Under the pieces are notes generated by a model. The model was not told the DNA's origin. It was given only the letters and a program-made list of their open reading frames with translations, and made no database searches. Positions 7,801 to 16,690 of a stretch of DNA of 64,000 nt are shown here, piece after piece. The position numbers were made by a program, and so were the translations under genes. The stretch's first letter is position 1, and every line of letters starts with the position of its first letter. Source of the stretch: Verrucomicrobia bacterium LW23 (GTDB lineage: Bacteria; Verrucomicrobiota; Verrucomicrobiia; Methylacidiphilales; UBA1321). Location of the stretch: contig QAZA01000025.1 in assembly GCA_003054695.1 (NCBI GenBank), positions 1-64,000 on the forward strand, given 5' to 3'.

Positions 7801-9081
7801 TTACGCTTCCTCGTCCATCTCGGCGGTGATGTCGGGGAGGGGATCGGGGAACTGCAGCCAGGCGTCGGGGCCCAGCTCCATCTCTTCGTCGGTGAGCATG
7901 GCATTGCGCAGGGCCAGCATCAGGGCGCCGGAGATGCGGGGGGCGCCGACGACGACGAGTTCCTGGCGGCGGTCGCCGTAGGGTTCCTCCCACACGTCGT
8001 CGATGCGGCGGCGTTCGTCGCCTTCTATGGGCCAGTGTTTCAGCTCGATGGCGGACCACCAGTGGCCGGCCATGCCGCTCCAGAAGCTGGGGCCTGCCCA
8101 GCTGAGCGCCGCCACGATGTTGGGGCGTGTGGCCAGCCAGTACATGCCTTTCATGCGCACCAGCTCCGGCCACTCCGCAAACAGCACATCCGCAAGGCGT
8201 TCGGGGTGGAATGGGCGGCGGCCGGTCAGCAGCCAGGACTCGGTGGCGGGAAAAGCGGGGTGGGCCGCGGCGTCCCGGGGGCCGGCGGCCAGGGCGGTGG
8301 CGACGGCGGAGGTGCCGGCAAATGCAAACTCCTCCCACGCCAGGCTGTCCGACTGCCGCACGAGCACGTGGGCGGCGGGCTGCATCAGGCGGATAAACTG
8401 CTCGCAGGCGGCCACGTGCTGCTGGGTAAACTGCTCGTCGGGCGTGGCGCGAAGCACCACCACGTCGGCCGTGCGCAGGGCCTGGGATTGAAACTCCGTA
8501 AACGCCAGCCAGGGGCGGCGCGCCACTACCTCGGTTGTCAGCGCGGCGGGGTCCACGCGTGCGACCTCGAAGAAGAATGCGGGCGCATCGATAATGCGGT
8601 AGTGGCACGCCACGGGAGCGGAGACGGCGCCGGCGGTTGCGGAGGAGGAGGCGCTGCCGTTGCCGTTGGCGGCGATGGCGATGGCGGGGGATGGAGAGGC
8701 TTCTGCGCACGCCGCCTGGGCCAGGCGCGCCACTTCCACGGGGTCCTGGGAGGGGTCGAGCTCCACCACCATGCGGTCGAACGCGCCGCTGTGGGCGGCG
8801 TCGCGCACGGCGCGGGCAAAGGTGGTTTGCCAGTCGCGGCCCTCCTCCCGGGCGCCGTCAATCTGGATATCCACCACCAGATCCCGCTTGCGGCCGATGC
8901 TGCGCATGGTGCCGCGGATCAGGGTCAGATCGAGAGGGCTGCGCGTGCGGCTAAAGACGACAACGGCGAGGCCGCCGCCCCGGTACTCCCCCATGTAATG
9001 CTGCACAAACACGGACTTGCCGGCGCCAAAGTGGCCGCTGACAAGCATAAGGGGCAATAGCCTGGTGACATCGCGAGACAT
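7801..9081 (-). CDS. CobW/P47K-type G3E GTPase
   Basis: 426 aa, start MSRDVTRLLPL at 9081. Walker A is GHFGAGKS at residues 16-23. A CobW C-terminal domain follows from about residue 290 (RMKGMYWLATRP, HWPIEGDERRRIDD, GDRRQELVVVG). The G3E family inserts or shuttles metal ions into proteins using GTP. This copy lacks the CXCC metal-binding motif typical of the zinc-handling COG0523 proteins, and its middle part has a Ser/Ala-rich insertion near residue 130. The metal is unknown. The gene is a single unit preceded by a nested hairpin region and has no metal-enzyme neighbour. Confidence 0.8.
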   Translation of the reverse strand: MSRDVTRLLPLMLVSGHFGAGKSVFVQHYMGEYRGGGLAVVVFSRTRSPLDLTLIRGTMRSIGRKRDLVVDIQIDGAREEGRDWQTTFARAVRDAAHSGAFDRMVVELDPSQDPVEVARLAQAACAEASPSPAIAIAANGNGSASSSATAGAVSAPVACHYRIIDAPAFFFEVARVDPAALTTEVVARRPWLAFTEFQSQALRTADVVVLRATPDEQFTQQHVAACEQFIRLMQPAAHVLVRQSDSLAWEEFAFAGTSAVATALAAGPRDAAAHPAFPATESWLLTGRRPFHPERLADVLFAEWPELVRMKGMYWLATRPNIVAALSWAGPSFWSGMAGHWWSAIELKHWPIEGDERRRIDDVWEEPYGDRRQELVVVGAPRISGALMLALRNAMLTDEEMELGPDAWLQFPDPLPDITAEMDEEA

Positions 9082-9142
9082 AGCCCGCCACTTTGCCCCC
9101 ATTCGGCTCCGTCCGCAACCGCAAACCGGGGGGAGGGGGATA

Positions 9143-9553
9143 GTTTAACCACGAAGCACACGAACCACACGAAATTTACGGAGGGGAGGAGTGGGAGAAG
9201 GTATGAATAAATAAGCGGGCAAACAATCGCTACTTTCTGTTTCTGAATTCCCCCCTTTGCGGCCTTCGCGTCCTTTGCGTCCTTTGCGCGAAATCAGGCA
9301 CGGGACTTTGCCCGACTTCCAGCCATCGCTTTGCGTTGGGCTGATTTCGCGCAAAGAGCGCTAAGGACGCGAAGGCCGCAAAGGGGGATTCAGAAGGAGG
9401 ATGAATTACCTGATCACTTCCACTGCCTTTTCCCATGCCTCTCCTCCGTCATTCGTGCCATTCGTGTACTCGTGGTGAAAAAAACTCCCCATCCCCTTGC
9501 CCCCTTTCGTCCGCTCCGTAGATTTCGTGTGGTTCGTGTGCTTCGTGGTTACA
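9143..9553. repeat. outer pair of inverted repeats flanking a hairpin (nested element)
   Basis: 9143-9172 (AACCACGAAGCACACGAACC...) and 9519-9552 (...GGTTCGTGTGCTTCGTGGTT) are near-perfect reverse complements. The interval contains the hairpin 9239-9397. It looks like one element inserted in another of a related family. The whole 9082-9568 gap holds no gene. Confidence 0.7.
9239..9397. repeat. inverted repeat hairpin (GCGGCCTTCGCGTCC family)
   Basis: Arms 9239-9296 and 9341-9397 pair over about 50 bp (TTCTGAATTCCCCC against GGGGGATTCAGAA, then CTTTGCGGCCTTCGCGTCC against its complement). The same arm sequence recurs at 12886-13004, 13068-13147 and, as a fragment, at 33172-33198. Confidence 0.8.
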
Positions 9554-9568
9554 AAATCCTCTCTCCGC

Positions 9569-10777
9569 CTACTCTGCCAGCAGCGCTTCTACCTGTTTCT
9601 CCAGGTCTTTGCGGGCGTTGGTGGAGACGATCAGGCCTTTTTTGTTGATGAGCCACATGGCAGGGATGGAACTGATGCCGTATTTGGTGGAGATCTCGTT
9701 CTTCCAGCCCTTTTCGTCGCAGTGCTGGGGCCAGGTCATGTTGTTCTCTTTGATGAAGCTCAGGACATCCTTTTTGTTCTTGTCCAGGGAGATGCCGATG
9801 ATTTCGAAGCCCTTGTCTTTCAGCTTCTTGTACGCGGCGACGACGGTGGGGACCTCCTCCACGCAGGGGCCGCACCAGGTGGCCCAGAAGTCCAGCAGGA
9901 CGACTTTGCCGCGCAGCTTTTCCATGTCCACTTCGGTGCCGTCGATGGCGGTAAACTTCAGCTCAAAGGGCTTGCTCTTGAGGTCCGCCATCTCCTTCTC
10001 GGCGGCCATCATTTTTTCCGCGCGGGCCATAAAGGCGGTGCCCAGCGCTTTGACGTCCTCGTCGGTGGAGGCGGAGAGGCGTTTGGCCAGCTCGAAGGCT
10101 TTGGCCATGTCGATGCGGGAGAGCATGTTCAGCTGCTCCTTGCGGACGGAGGCGATGTAGCCTTTGGGCGGGGCGGGGCGGTAGGACTCCAGGCCGCCGA
10201 TTTTGCGATCGACCAGCTCCAGCGCTTTTTCGTCCTTAACGGCGGCCAGCATCAGCATCACCACAGCGCGGCGGTGTGCCTCCAGCTTTACCTTTTCGGG
10301 GGCTTTGAGGTCGGCGGCGATAGCCTCGTACTGGGTGGCGCCTTCCATCGGCTGGGTGCCCTGCATCACCTCCACCTGCACCAGCAGCAGTTTGGCGTCC
10401 CACACCTTTGGGCTCTCGGGGAAGCGGTTGATCAGCTCCACGAGGGCGTTGTTGGCAATGGTATACAGCTCGGCCCTGGGGATGCCCGACGAGCCCGTTT
10501 TTGCGGGCAGCTCCTGAATGTAGCTCCACAGTTCCTCCGCCGTTTTAAAGGTGGCGGGATCGATCAGCACATCCTTTACCTTGGAGGGATCCGGCCCCGG
10601 AGCAGGCGCAGGCTGTGGCGCAAGCGGCACCTGGGCGTGCGCGCCGGGGGCGGTTAGCAGCCCAAAGCCGAGGCCAAGGGTGGCTGTCAACACGCCGGCG
10701 GCAAGGGACCGCGCGGGGATACACGCAGATTTACGAGAAGGATGGCCAGGGATTGGGCGAGTGCGGAAGTGCAGCAT
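9569..10777 (-). CDS. exported TlpA-like thioredoxin-fold protein
   Basis: 402 aa, start MLHFRTRPIPG at 10777. The N-terminus is basic with a hydrophobic core ending GAHAQ, a likely Sec signal. Residues about 50-270 are a helical region without a recognised domain. The C-terminal 150 residues are a TlpA/ResA-type thioredoxin domain: GKVVLLDFWATWCGPC with the CXXC at 302-305, then IIGISLDKNKK, and SSIPAMWLINKKG with the cis-Pro. The family reduces or exchanges disulfides outside the cytoplasm, often for cytochrome maturation. The substrate cannot be deduced because no cytochrome gene is near. Confidence 0.85.
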   Translation of the reverse strand: MLHFRTRPIPGHPSRKSACIPARSLAAGVLTATLGLGFGLLTAPGAHAQVPLAPQPAPAPGPDPSKVKDVLIDPATFKTAEELWSYIQELPAKTGSSGIPRAELYTIANNALVELINRFPESPKVWDAKLLLVQVEVMQGTQPMEGATQYEAIAADLKAPEKVKLEAHRRAVVMLMLAAVKDEKALELVDRKIGGLESYRPAPPKGYIASVRKEQLNMLSRIDMAKAFELAKRLSASTDEDVKALGTAFMARAEKMMAAEKEMADLKSKPFELKFTAIDGTEVDMEKLRGKVVLLDFWATWCGPCVEEVPTVVAAYKKLKDKGFEIIGISLDKNKKDVLSFIKENNMTWPQHCDEKGWKNEISTKYGISSIPAMWLINKKGLIVSTNARKDLEKQVEALLAE

Positions 10778-11013
10778 AATCGCGGGATGCAGAAGTATGG
10801 GGGGGAGCGATAACCGGCAGGGCAAAGGGATACCGCCGATGCGATCGCCCGTAACCCCACTTATCCTACCACTTCCTGCCCGATGTGAAATGGATATTAT
10901 GCATGCCATGCAAAATGCCGTTGCCGGCGCCGCCGTTGCGCCAGGTGCCGCCGCCGGTGCCGCGCAAAATTGATCTCGCCCAAACCCGCGCCCGCCGGTA
11001 GAAGTGCGCACCT

Positions 11014-11697
11014 ATGTTTTCCCCCGGCGCCTACCTGGACCTGCAGCAGACGGCTCACGCCTCGCTTTTTGACGGCATTGAACACGTGTGGGAGGTGCTG
11101 CCCCGCATCGGCGGCTACCTGCGCGATAACCTGCGCCCCGCCAACCACGGCCGCGTGCTGGGCCAGCCGTACATTGGGGAGAACGTGTTTATTGGCGAGG
11201 GCACGGAGATTGACCCGGGCGTCGTCATCAAGGGGCCGGCGTGGATCGGCGCCAACTGCCAGCTGCGGCCCGGCGCGTATATTCGCGACAACGTGATTAT
11301 TGGCGACGGCTGCGTTATTGGCAATAGCTGCGAGTTCAAGAACTGCATTCTGTTTAATGGCTGCCAGGTGCCGCACTTCTCCTACGTGGGCGATAGCGTG
11401 ATGGGCTATAAAGCGCACCTGGGCGCGGGCGTCATCCTCAGCAACTTTAAGCTGGATGGCACGAACATCTCCATCCCCCACGACGGCAAGATCTTCCACA
11501 CCGGCCTGCGCAAGTTCGGCGCCATTCTGGGCGATCGCGCGGAGGTGGGCTGCAACGCGGTGCTCAACCCCGGCAGCATCATCGGCCGGCGCAGCATCAT
11601 CTACAGCGGAGCCCAGTGGCGCGGCGTGCTGCCGGAGAGCAGCGTGGCCAAGACTGTGCTGCGAACGCAGGTGGTGGAGCGGCGCTCGGGAACGTAA
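11014..11697 (+). CDS. left-handed beta-helix (GlmU C-domain-like) acyltransferase-like protein
   Basis: 227 aa. Hexapeptide repeats run from about residue 50 to 205 (IGENVFIGEGTEI, PAWIGANCQLRPGAYIRDNVIIGDGCVIGN, AEVGCNAVLNPGSIIGRRS). The order resembles the C-terminal half of GlmU, including KLDGTNI and AILGDRAEVG. No nucleotidyltransferase domain is present, so on its own it could only do the acyl-transfer half or act on another sugar nucleotide. The first 45 residues are helical. It diverges from the TlpA-like gene (236 nt apart). Confidence 0.75.
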   Translation: MFSPGAYLDLQQTAHASLFDGIEHVWEVLPRIGGYLRDNLRPANHGRVLGQPYIGENVFIGEGTEIDPGVVIKGPAWIGANCQLRPGAYIRDNVIIGDGCVIGNSCEFKNCILFNGCQVPHFSYVGDSVMGYKAHLGAGVILSNFKLDGTNISIPHDGKIFHTGLRKFGAILGDRAEVGCNAVLNPGSIIGRRSIIYSGAQWRGVLPESSVAKTVLRTQVVERRSGT

Positions 11698-12044
11698 AGG
11701 CATGCAGGAGCGGGGGATACGCAAGGTGTACGTATGGAGGAGACAGCACAACCGCTCCGTAGCGACGACGGCGCCACGCATTGTGCGGCCCGTGGTTAAC
11801 GTCCGCCGGTGCGCCGCAACCCTCGGTGCGGGCAGAAGTCCCGAGCGGGCTGAGGGGATGCGGCGATCCGGCGCCCGGGCTATGCGAAAATCCCTGCATC
11901 TTGCTGAAAGATTTTGATTTATTAGCGTCATAATCCTACGCTTCGGCCTGCTTTGGGTCGATTCTTCCGACATTATCGTCGCGCTTCCCTTCTTCCGTCA
12001 TTCCACCCTTCCATTGTCGCACTTAACGAGTGCGATCCCTCTCC

Positions 12045-12794
12045 ATGAGCAACGCCAACGCCAACGCCTTCACCCGTTCGCTTCGCCGTTCCGTCCTGCT
12101 GAGCATGAGTGTGCTGCTGCTAACAGCCATCGCCGCCCCCGTCGTCATGGCGGCTGATCCCGCCTCGTCGTCCGACGACGGCACGATGGCGACGCTGACG
12201 CCCGACAAGCCGTCGCAAAAGCAGGCGCAGGCGCGCACGCGGGCGGGGGGGCCGAGCGGCACGTCTGGCTACGGCAGCACCGGCAGCAGCTCCACGCGCT
12301 CCTCCAGCAACACCAGCATGAGCGAGGCAAACATGCAGAAGTCCTCCGCCGCGACAATGGCGCAGCAAACCACGCGCAAAAGCCGCAGCAACGGCACCAG
12401 CAGCGGGCAGTCCCCCAACCCGCATGGCACCACCACGCGCGACGGCAGCGGGCGGATTATCAACAACAGCTACACGTCACCCGCCGGCCGCACCACCTAT
12501 CGCAACGGCGACGGGCAAATCACCGGCACCTCCGACACCAGCCACACCGGCCGCACCACCTACCGCGACAGCCGCGGCTATATCTCCGGCACCCGCGACT
12601 ACAACCCCGATACGGGCAGCGGCACCTACCGCGACGGCAGCGGCCGCATCACCGGCACCTCCAGCACCAACCCCAGCGGCGATACCGTCACCTTCCGCGA
12701 CGCCAACGGCCGCATCACCGGCACCAAATACACCTCCCCCGCCGGCAACGTCACCTACCGCGACGGCAACGGCAACATCGTCGGCAGCCAGTAA
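12045..12794 (+). CDS. secreted Ser/Thr-rich protein with six ~21-residue repeats
   Basis: 249 aa, start MSNANANAFTRS at 12045. A signal peptide ends near VVMAAD (residue 37). Residues 40-130 are low-complexity Ser/Thr/Gln. Residues about 130-249 hold six repeats of about 21 residues built on T(Y/F)RDxxGRITGT followed by a Ser/Thr/Pro/Gly spacer. The alternation of GRITG and TYRD suggests short beta strands, like YD/RHS or beta-roll repeats, but it is not a clear member of either. It is probably a surface or matrix protein. The preceding gap 11698-12044 shows no gene. Confidence 0.65.
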   Translation: MSNANANAFTRSLRRSVLLSMSVLLLTAIAAPVVMAADPASSSDDGTMATLTPDKPSQKQAQARTRAGGPSGTSGYGSTGSSSTRSSSNTSMSEANMQKSSAATMAQQTTRKSRSNGTSSGQSPNPHGTTTRDGSGRIINNSYTSPAGRTTYRNGDGQITGTSDTSHTGRTTYRDSRGYISGTRDYNPDTGSGTYRDGSGRITGTSSTNPSGDTVTFRDANGRITGTKYTSPAGNVTYRDGNGNIVGSQ

Positions 12795-12860
12795 GGGAAG
12801 GAGGGAGGAGTGGGAAGGTGCCGGTGGACGGCGGCACCCTGGTCATCTTACCGGGGGAAT

Positions 12861-13176
12861 CATCGTCTTCGTGTTTCCCCGCTGCCCCCTTCGCGTCCTT
12901 TGCGCGAAATCGCCCTGACGCGTTGCAATGCCTCAACGTCGGGCAAAGTGTGGCGCCTGATTTCGCGCAACTGTCGCAGAGGACGCGAAGGCCGCAAAGG
13001 GGGGATACAGGAACAGAGAGGAAGGCTTTGTTTGTAATCAAGGAAGTTATCTTCTTCACGTTTCCCCCCTTCCCCCCCTTCGCGGCCTTCGCGCCCTCTG
13101 CGTCCTTTGCGCGAAATCACCCTGACGCGAAGGCCGCAAAGGGGGGATACAGGATTGGAGAAGAAAGCTTTGTTTG
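12861..13176. repeat. tandemly duplicated hairpin element
   Basis: Two adjacent units (about 12861-13033 and 13048-13176) each consist of a GCGAAATC...GATTTCGCGC-type hairpin with GGACGCGAAGGCCGCAAAG arms. Each is followed by the same tail, GGGGGGATACAGGA, and then a GCTTTGTTTGT stretch. The second unit has a shorter loop. The arms match those at 9239-9397. Confidence 0.75.
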
Positions 13177-13179
13177 TTT

Positions 13180-13219
13180 ACTTCTCCTACTCCTACTCCT
13201 ACTCCTACTCCTACTCCTT
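13180..13219. repeat. 6-bp microsatellite (TCCTAC)n
   Basis: About six perfect copies of TCCTAC followed by pyrimidine-rich DNA, within the gap upstream of the convergent AraC stop. It is non-coding. Confidence 0.85.
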
Positions 13220-13280
13220 TTCCTTCTTCCTTTCTCCCTTTCTCCGTTTCGTCCCCGCCGAAATTTCGTGTGCTTCGTGA

Positions 13281-14150
13281 TTAATCATTCCCCTTCCGCA
13301 TCCCATCCACACCCAGGTCCCGCGCGGCTTTGCGGTAAGTGTTGGGCGGCATGCCAAACTCCTTGGCAAAGCACCGGGAGAAGGCGCTGGCGCTGCCGAA
13401 ACCGGTGCACTCCGCAATACGCTCCAGCGTCATCGCGGAGTCACGCATCAGCCATTTAACGCGGCGGAACTGCACCTCCGTAAACGCGGCCTGCGGAGAG
13501 GTGCCGCGCAGCTTGTGAAACAGGCGCCGCAGGTGTGTGCTGGACATATGCACGGCGCGCGCCACGTCCTCGATCGTGGGGTTATGCACCAGGTTGGCCT
13601 CGTACCACGCCAGTGCCTCGGTCACCTTGGCCTCGCCGTAGTTGGGGGCCGGGCCCAGCTCCTCCTTCGGTACGTGGCGAAGAAAAATCAACGCAAGTTC
13701 CGCGCCCACAATAGTATAGATCAGCGGCTCAAAAAAGCCCGCGCGCTTCTTGGCCTCCGGCGGCGATGTGCCGAACGCCCGGTTGGCCTCCGCGCAGCGC
13801 TGGTACAGAGCGCGCACGGTCGGCACCTCCTCCTCCGCAAACGGCAAAAGCCGGCAACCGGCGCTGCCCACAATGGAGCGTACGGAAAAATCAATTTCGT
13901 CGAAGTGAAAGATGATGGCGTGGCAGACATCATCCGGCGTGCCGCTCCACCCGTGCACGCACTCCGGCCCCGTTACGCAGATCGTCGGCGACGTCACCCG
14001 CGTTTCGCGTCGCACGCCACGCGCGTCCTGTTCCACCACGGTAAGGCTTCCGCAGGTGATAAACTGGAACTCCCAGACCCGGCGCGGATGCGGCGCGATC
14101 GGCTCCCGCCCATAACGCCGGTCGCCCCGGTTGCGGTAGATCAGGAACAT
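13281..14150 (-). CDS. AraC-family transcriptional regulator
   Basis: 289 aa from ATG 14150 (MFLIYRNRGDRR); an ATG at 14171 would add seven residues. The N-terminal part is a cupin-like sensor (VWEFQFITCGSLTVVEQD, HAIIFHFDEIDF). The C-terminal 100 residues are the double HTH: TIEDVARAVHMSSTHLRRLFHKL for the first, TLERIAECTGFGSASAFSRCF for the second, then the usual GMPPNTYRK close. It diverges from the exported CBM9-like gene (170 nt apart), so it may control that gene in response to a sugar. That pairing is inferred. Confidence 0.9.
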   Translation of the reverse strand: MFLIYRNRGDRRYGREPIAPHPRRVWEFQFITCGSLTVVEQDARGVRRETRVTSPTICVTGPECVHGWSGTPDDVCHAIIFHFDEIDFSVRSIVGSAGCRLLPFAEEEVPTVRALYQRCAEANRAFGTSPPEAKKRAGFFEPLIYTIVGAELALIFLRHVPKEELGPAPNYGEAKVTEALAWYEANLVHNPTIEDVARAVHMSSTHLRRLFHKLRGTSPQAAFTEVQFRRVKWLMRDSAMTLERIAECTGFGSASAFSRCFAKEFGMPPNTYRKAARDLGVDGMRKGND

Positions 14151-14319
14151 GGCGGCAAGCGTAGCGTGCATGTGCGAAAATGTCAAGCGCAGGGAGGCTC
14201 CCGCTATGGCAAAAGCGTCGATAATGTGAAATACTGCCTTCCCTCCCGCCCCGCTTTGCCCTGAAATCGAGCCCATGCCAGGCGCCGCCCCCACCAGCAT
14301 CATCTGCACCCCCTCCCGC

Positions 14320-15204
14320 ATGCCGCTCCCCATGCCCCGCAGCGTCCTCCCCGCCGCCGTCGCCGTTGCCATCGCCATGATGCTGAGCTCCCTCGCCACA
14401 CCCGCGCCCGCGCCGGCCCAGCAGCCCCCGCCGGCCTCAGGAGCCCCCGGCGCCCCCGCCCTCCCGCACGCCTCCGCCCCGTACACCGCAAAGCCCCCCG
14501 TCATCGACGGCGAATGGACGCCCGGCGAGTGGGATGCCGCCCCGCCCGTCAGCTTCCCCGCTCCCGCGCCGCAAGGGCCGCTCTCCGGCGCGCCGGCACC
14601 CGCGCCCACTCCCACGGAGGTGCGCTTTCTGTACGACGACGCCGGGCTTTACGTCACGTTCCGCTGCATCGACGCGACCCCCGTCTTCGGCGCCTTCAAG
14701 CCCGGCGAGCCGCTGCATCAGGAGGACGTGTGCGAGCTTTTCCTGGACGAAAAGGGCGACCACCGCCAATTCACAGAGATCCAGTTCGACCCGGCCGGGC
14801 GACTCTACCTGCGCAACCACGTGCTCACCGCCGAGCCCCGCATCACCCCCGAAGGCCGCCTCACGCCCGAGTTTTGCGACCGCGAACTGTGGCGCTACTC
14901 CCCACCCACGCCGGAGGCCATGCGCGTTGCGAGCCGGCTCGATCGCACCACGGGCGTGTGGATCGCCGAGCTTTTTCTGCCCGCCGCGTTTGTCCAGCGC
15001 CGCGGCGGCGGTGGGCCGATGAAGCCCGGCACCTGGCGCATCAACCTGGTGCGGCACGACTGGTCCCAGCCCCTCGCCACACCCGGCCGCGCCCTCGCCT
15101 CCTGCGCCATGATGTACTGGGCTCCCGTCCAGCCCGGGCACCCCCACATCAGCCCCACCCGCATGGGCTACATGGTGCTGGAGGCCAAACCGTCCGCGCC
15201 GTAA
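14320..15204 (+). CDS. exported CBM9/DOMON-like carbohydrate-binding protein
   Basis: 294 aa, start MPLPMPRSVLP at 14320. The signal peptide ends near PAPAQ. After a Pro/Ala linker the single domain shows the family 9 pattern: KPPVIDGEWTPGEWDAA, then VRFLYDDAGLYVTFRCIDATP, EDVCELFLDEKGD, and FTEIQFDPAGRLY. These domains bind sugars or haem-like ligands outside the cell. No catalytic domain is attached. It is divergent from an AraC regulator, which fits substrate-induced expression. Confidence 0.8.
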   Translation: MPLPMPRSVLPAAVAVAIAMMLSSLATPAPAPAQQPPPASGAPGAPALPHASAPYTAKPPVIDGEWTPGEWDAAPPVSFPAPAPQGPLSGAPAPAPTPTEVRFLYDDAGLYVTFRCIDATPVFGAFKPGEPLHQEDVCELFLDEKGDHRQFTEIQFDPAGRLYLRNHVLTAEPRITPEGRLTPEFCDRELWRYSPPTPEAMRVASRLDRTTGVWIAELFLPAAFVQRRGGGGPMKPGTWRINLVRHDWSQPLATPGRALASCAMMYWAPVQPGHPHISPTRMGYMVLEAKPSAP

Positions 15205-15334
15205 ATCCGCCTCCTCCACATGCAGCGAGCCGCCCGCCCCGCCCCGCCCAAGGCGCCGCTTATCCCGCGCAAGGGCGGATTCGTCCCGCCGCCATTGTGT
15301 GCGGGCGGGCAATGCGGTAGCGTCAGGGGAAAGC

Positions 15335-16690
15335 ATGCAACTTCGCGCCCACATCTTTCCATTTCTGCTGGCTCTGGGGCGGGGCATGGCCCTTAGCTTG
15401 GCGTGCTATGGGGGGCTGGGCGTGCTGGTGGCGGGCTATATGGCGCTGCTCTCCGGCGCGCCGCTGGCGGATTCCCTGGGCATGGTGGCGCGCGACTGGC
15501 TGCCGTGGGCGGTGGCGACTCCCCTTATCTTTCTGCTGGTGTGGCACTTGCCGCTGGACGGCCTGCGCCGCTGGCGCGTGACGCTTCCCGCCCATCTCGC
15601 CGTTGCCGCGCTCATTCTCGCCGCCGTGGCGCTGTGGATGGACGCGCCCGGCGCCGCCCGCCGCATGGGGGGCGGTCCGGGTGGGGCGGGATCTGCGGCG
15701 CCGCCCCCCCAGATGCCGCGCCTGGCCTTTGCGCCGCCCCACGTCCTGCCGCCCCCCAACACGGAGCCTGCGGTTATGTATTTGTGGCAGATCAACATAC
15801 GTCTGGGCGCCTACCCGCAGCGGCGCATGCCCCGGCCCGGCCATCCGCCAATTCTCCAGCAAATGCATCCCGCTGTGTTTGTGCTGTTTATGATGGGGGT
15901 ACGCTTCCCTGTGTACCTTGCCATCGCCGGCGTGGCGCACGCGCTCTACTTTTACGAGCGCGCCCAGGAGCGCGAAAAGCGATCGCTGGGCCTGGAGGCC
16001 GGCCTGGCCCGCGCTCGCCTGGAGGCCCTGCGCATGCAACTGCAGCCCCACTTTCTGTTCAACTCCCTCAACGCCATTGCCGAGCTCGTTCACACCGATC
16101 CCGACAAGGCCGACGAAATGCTGGTGGCCCTCAGCGACCTGCTCCGCGCCACCCTGGAGAAGTCCGACAGGCAGGAAATTCCGCTGCATCAGGAGCTGGA
16201 ATTTGTTGACCGCTATCTCGCCATGCAAAAAGTGCGCCTTGCGGATCGCCTTCACATTCAGCGAGATATAGCGCCCGAAACGCGCCGCGCCCTCGTCCCG
16301 CCCTTTCTCCTGCAGCCCATCGTCGAGAACTCCCTTCGCCATGGCCTGGAGCCGCTGCCCGGCGGCGGCACGCTCACGCTGCGCAGCGCCGTTTCCCTCA
16401 ACAACGCCACGGGCGAGACCGTCCTGCGCCTCTCCGTGCACGACAGCGGCGCGGGCATCCCCGTCGGCGCGCCCCCGCGCGAAGGCATTGGCCTCACCAA
16501 CACCCGCGCCCGCCTGCGCGAGCTATACGGCCGCGCCGCCAGCCTGCGCCTCGTTAACCGCGACGGCCTGACCGTAGAGGTGGAGCTGCCCCTGCAGCTG
16601 GACCCCGACCTGCGCGCCGCCGCCCCCTTCGCGGCCGAAACGGAGATTGAAACGCGCCCGCGCACCGTTCGAGCGGGGGTGTCCCGATGA
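15335..16690 (+). CDS. LytS-type membrane sensor histidine kinase
   Basis: 451 aa. ATG 15335 is preceded by AGGGGA, one of the few good ribosome-binding sites in the window. Three or four membrane helices occupy residues 8-110, followed by a Pro/Gly-rich outside loop and another helix near 190-210. The transmitter has the LytS-type phospho-acceptor region MQLQPHFLFNSLNAIAEL with His239. An ATP-binding domain follows (PIVENSLRHGL, DSGAGIP, GIGLTNTRARL). It phosphorylates the LytTR regulator downstream, whose ATG overlaps this stop by 4 nt. Confidence 0.93.
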   Translation: MQLRAHIFPFLLALGRGMALSLACYGGLGVLVAGYMALLSGAPLADSLGMVARDWLPWAVATPLIFLLVWHLPLDGLRRWRVTLPAHLAVAALILAAVALWMDAPGAARRMGGGPGGAGSAAPPPQMPRLAFAPPHVLPPPNTEPAVMYLWQINIRLGAYPQRRMPRPGHPPILQQMHPAVFVLFMMGVRFPVYLAIAGVAHALYFYERAQEREKRSLGLEAGLARARLEALRMQLQPHFLFNSLNAIAELVHTDPDKADEMLVALSDLLRATLEKSDRQEIPLHQELEFVDRYLAMQKVRLADRLHIQRDIAPETRRALVPPFLLQPIVENSLRHGLEPLPGGGTLTLRSAVSLNNATGETVLRLSVHDSGAGIPVGAPPREGIGLTNTRARLRELYGRAASLRLVNRDGLTVEVELPLQLDPDLRAAAPFAAETEIETRPRTVRAGVSR

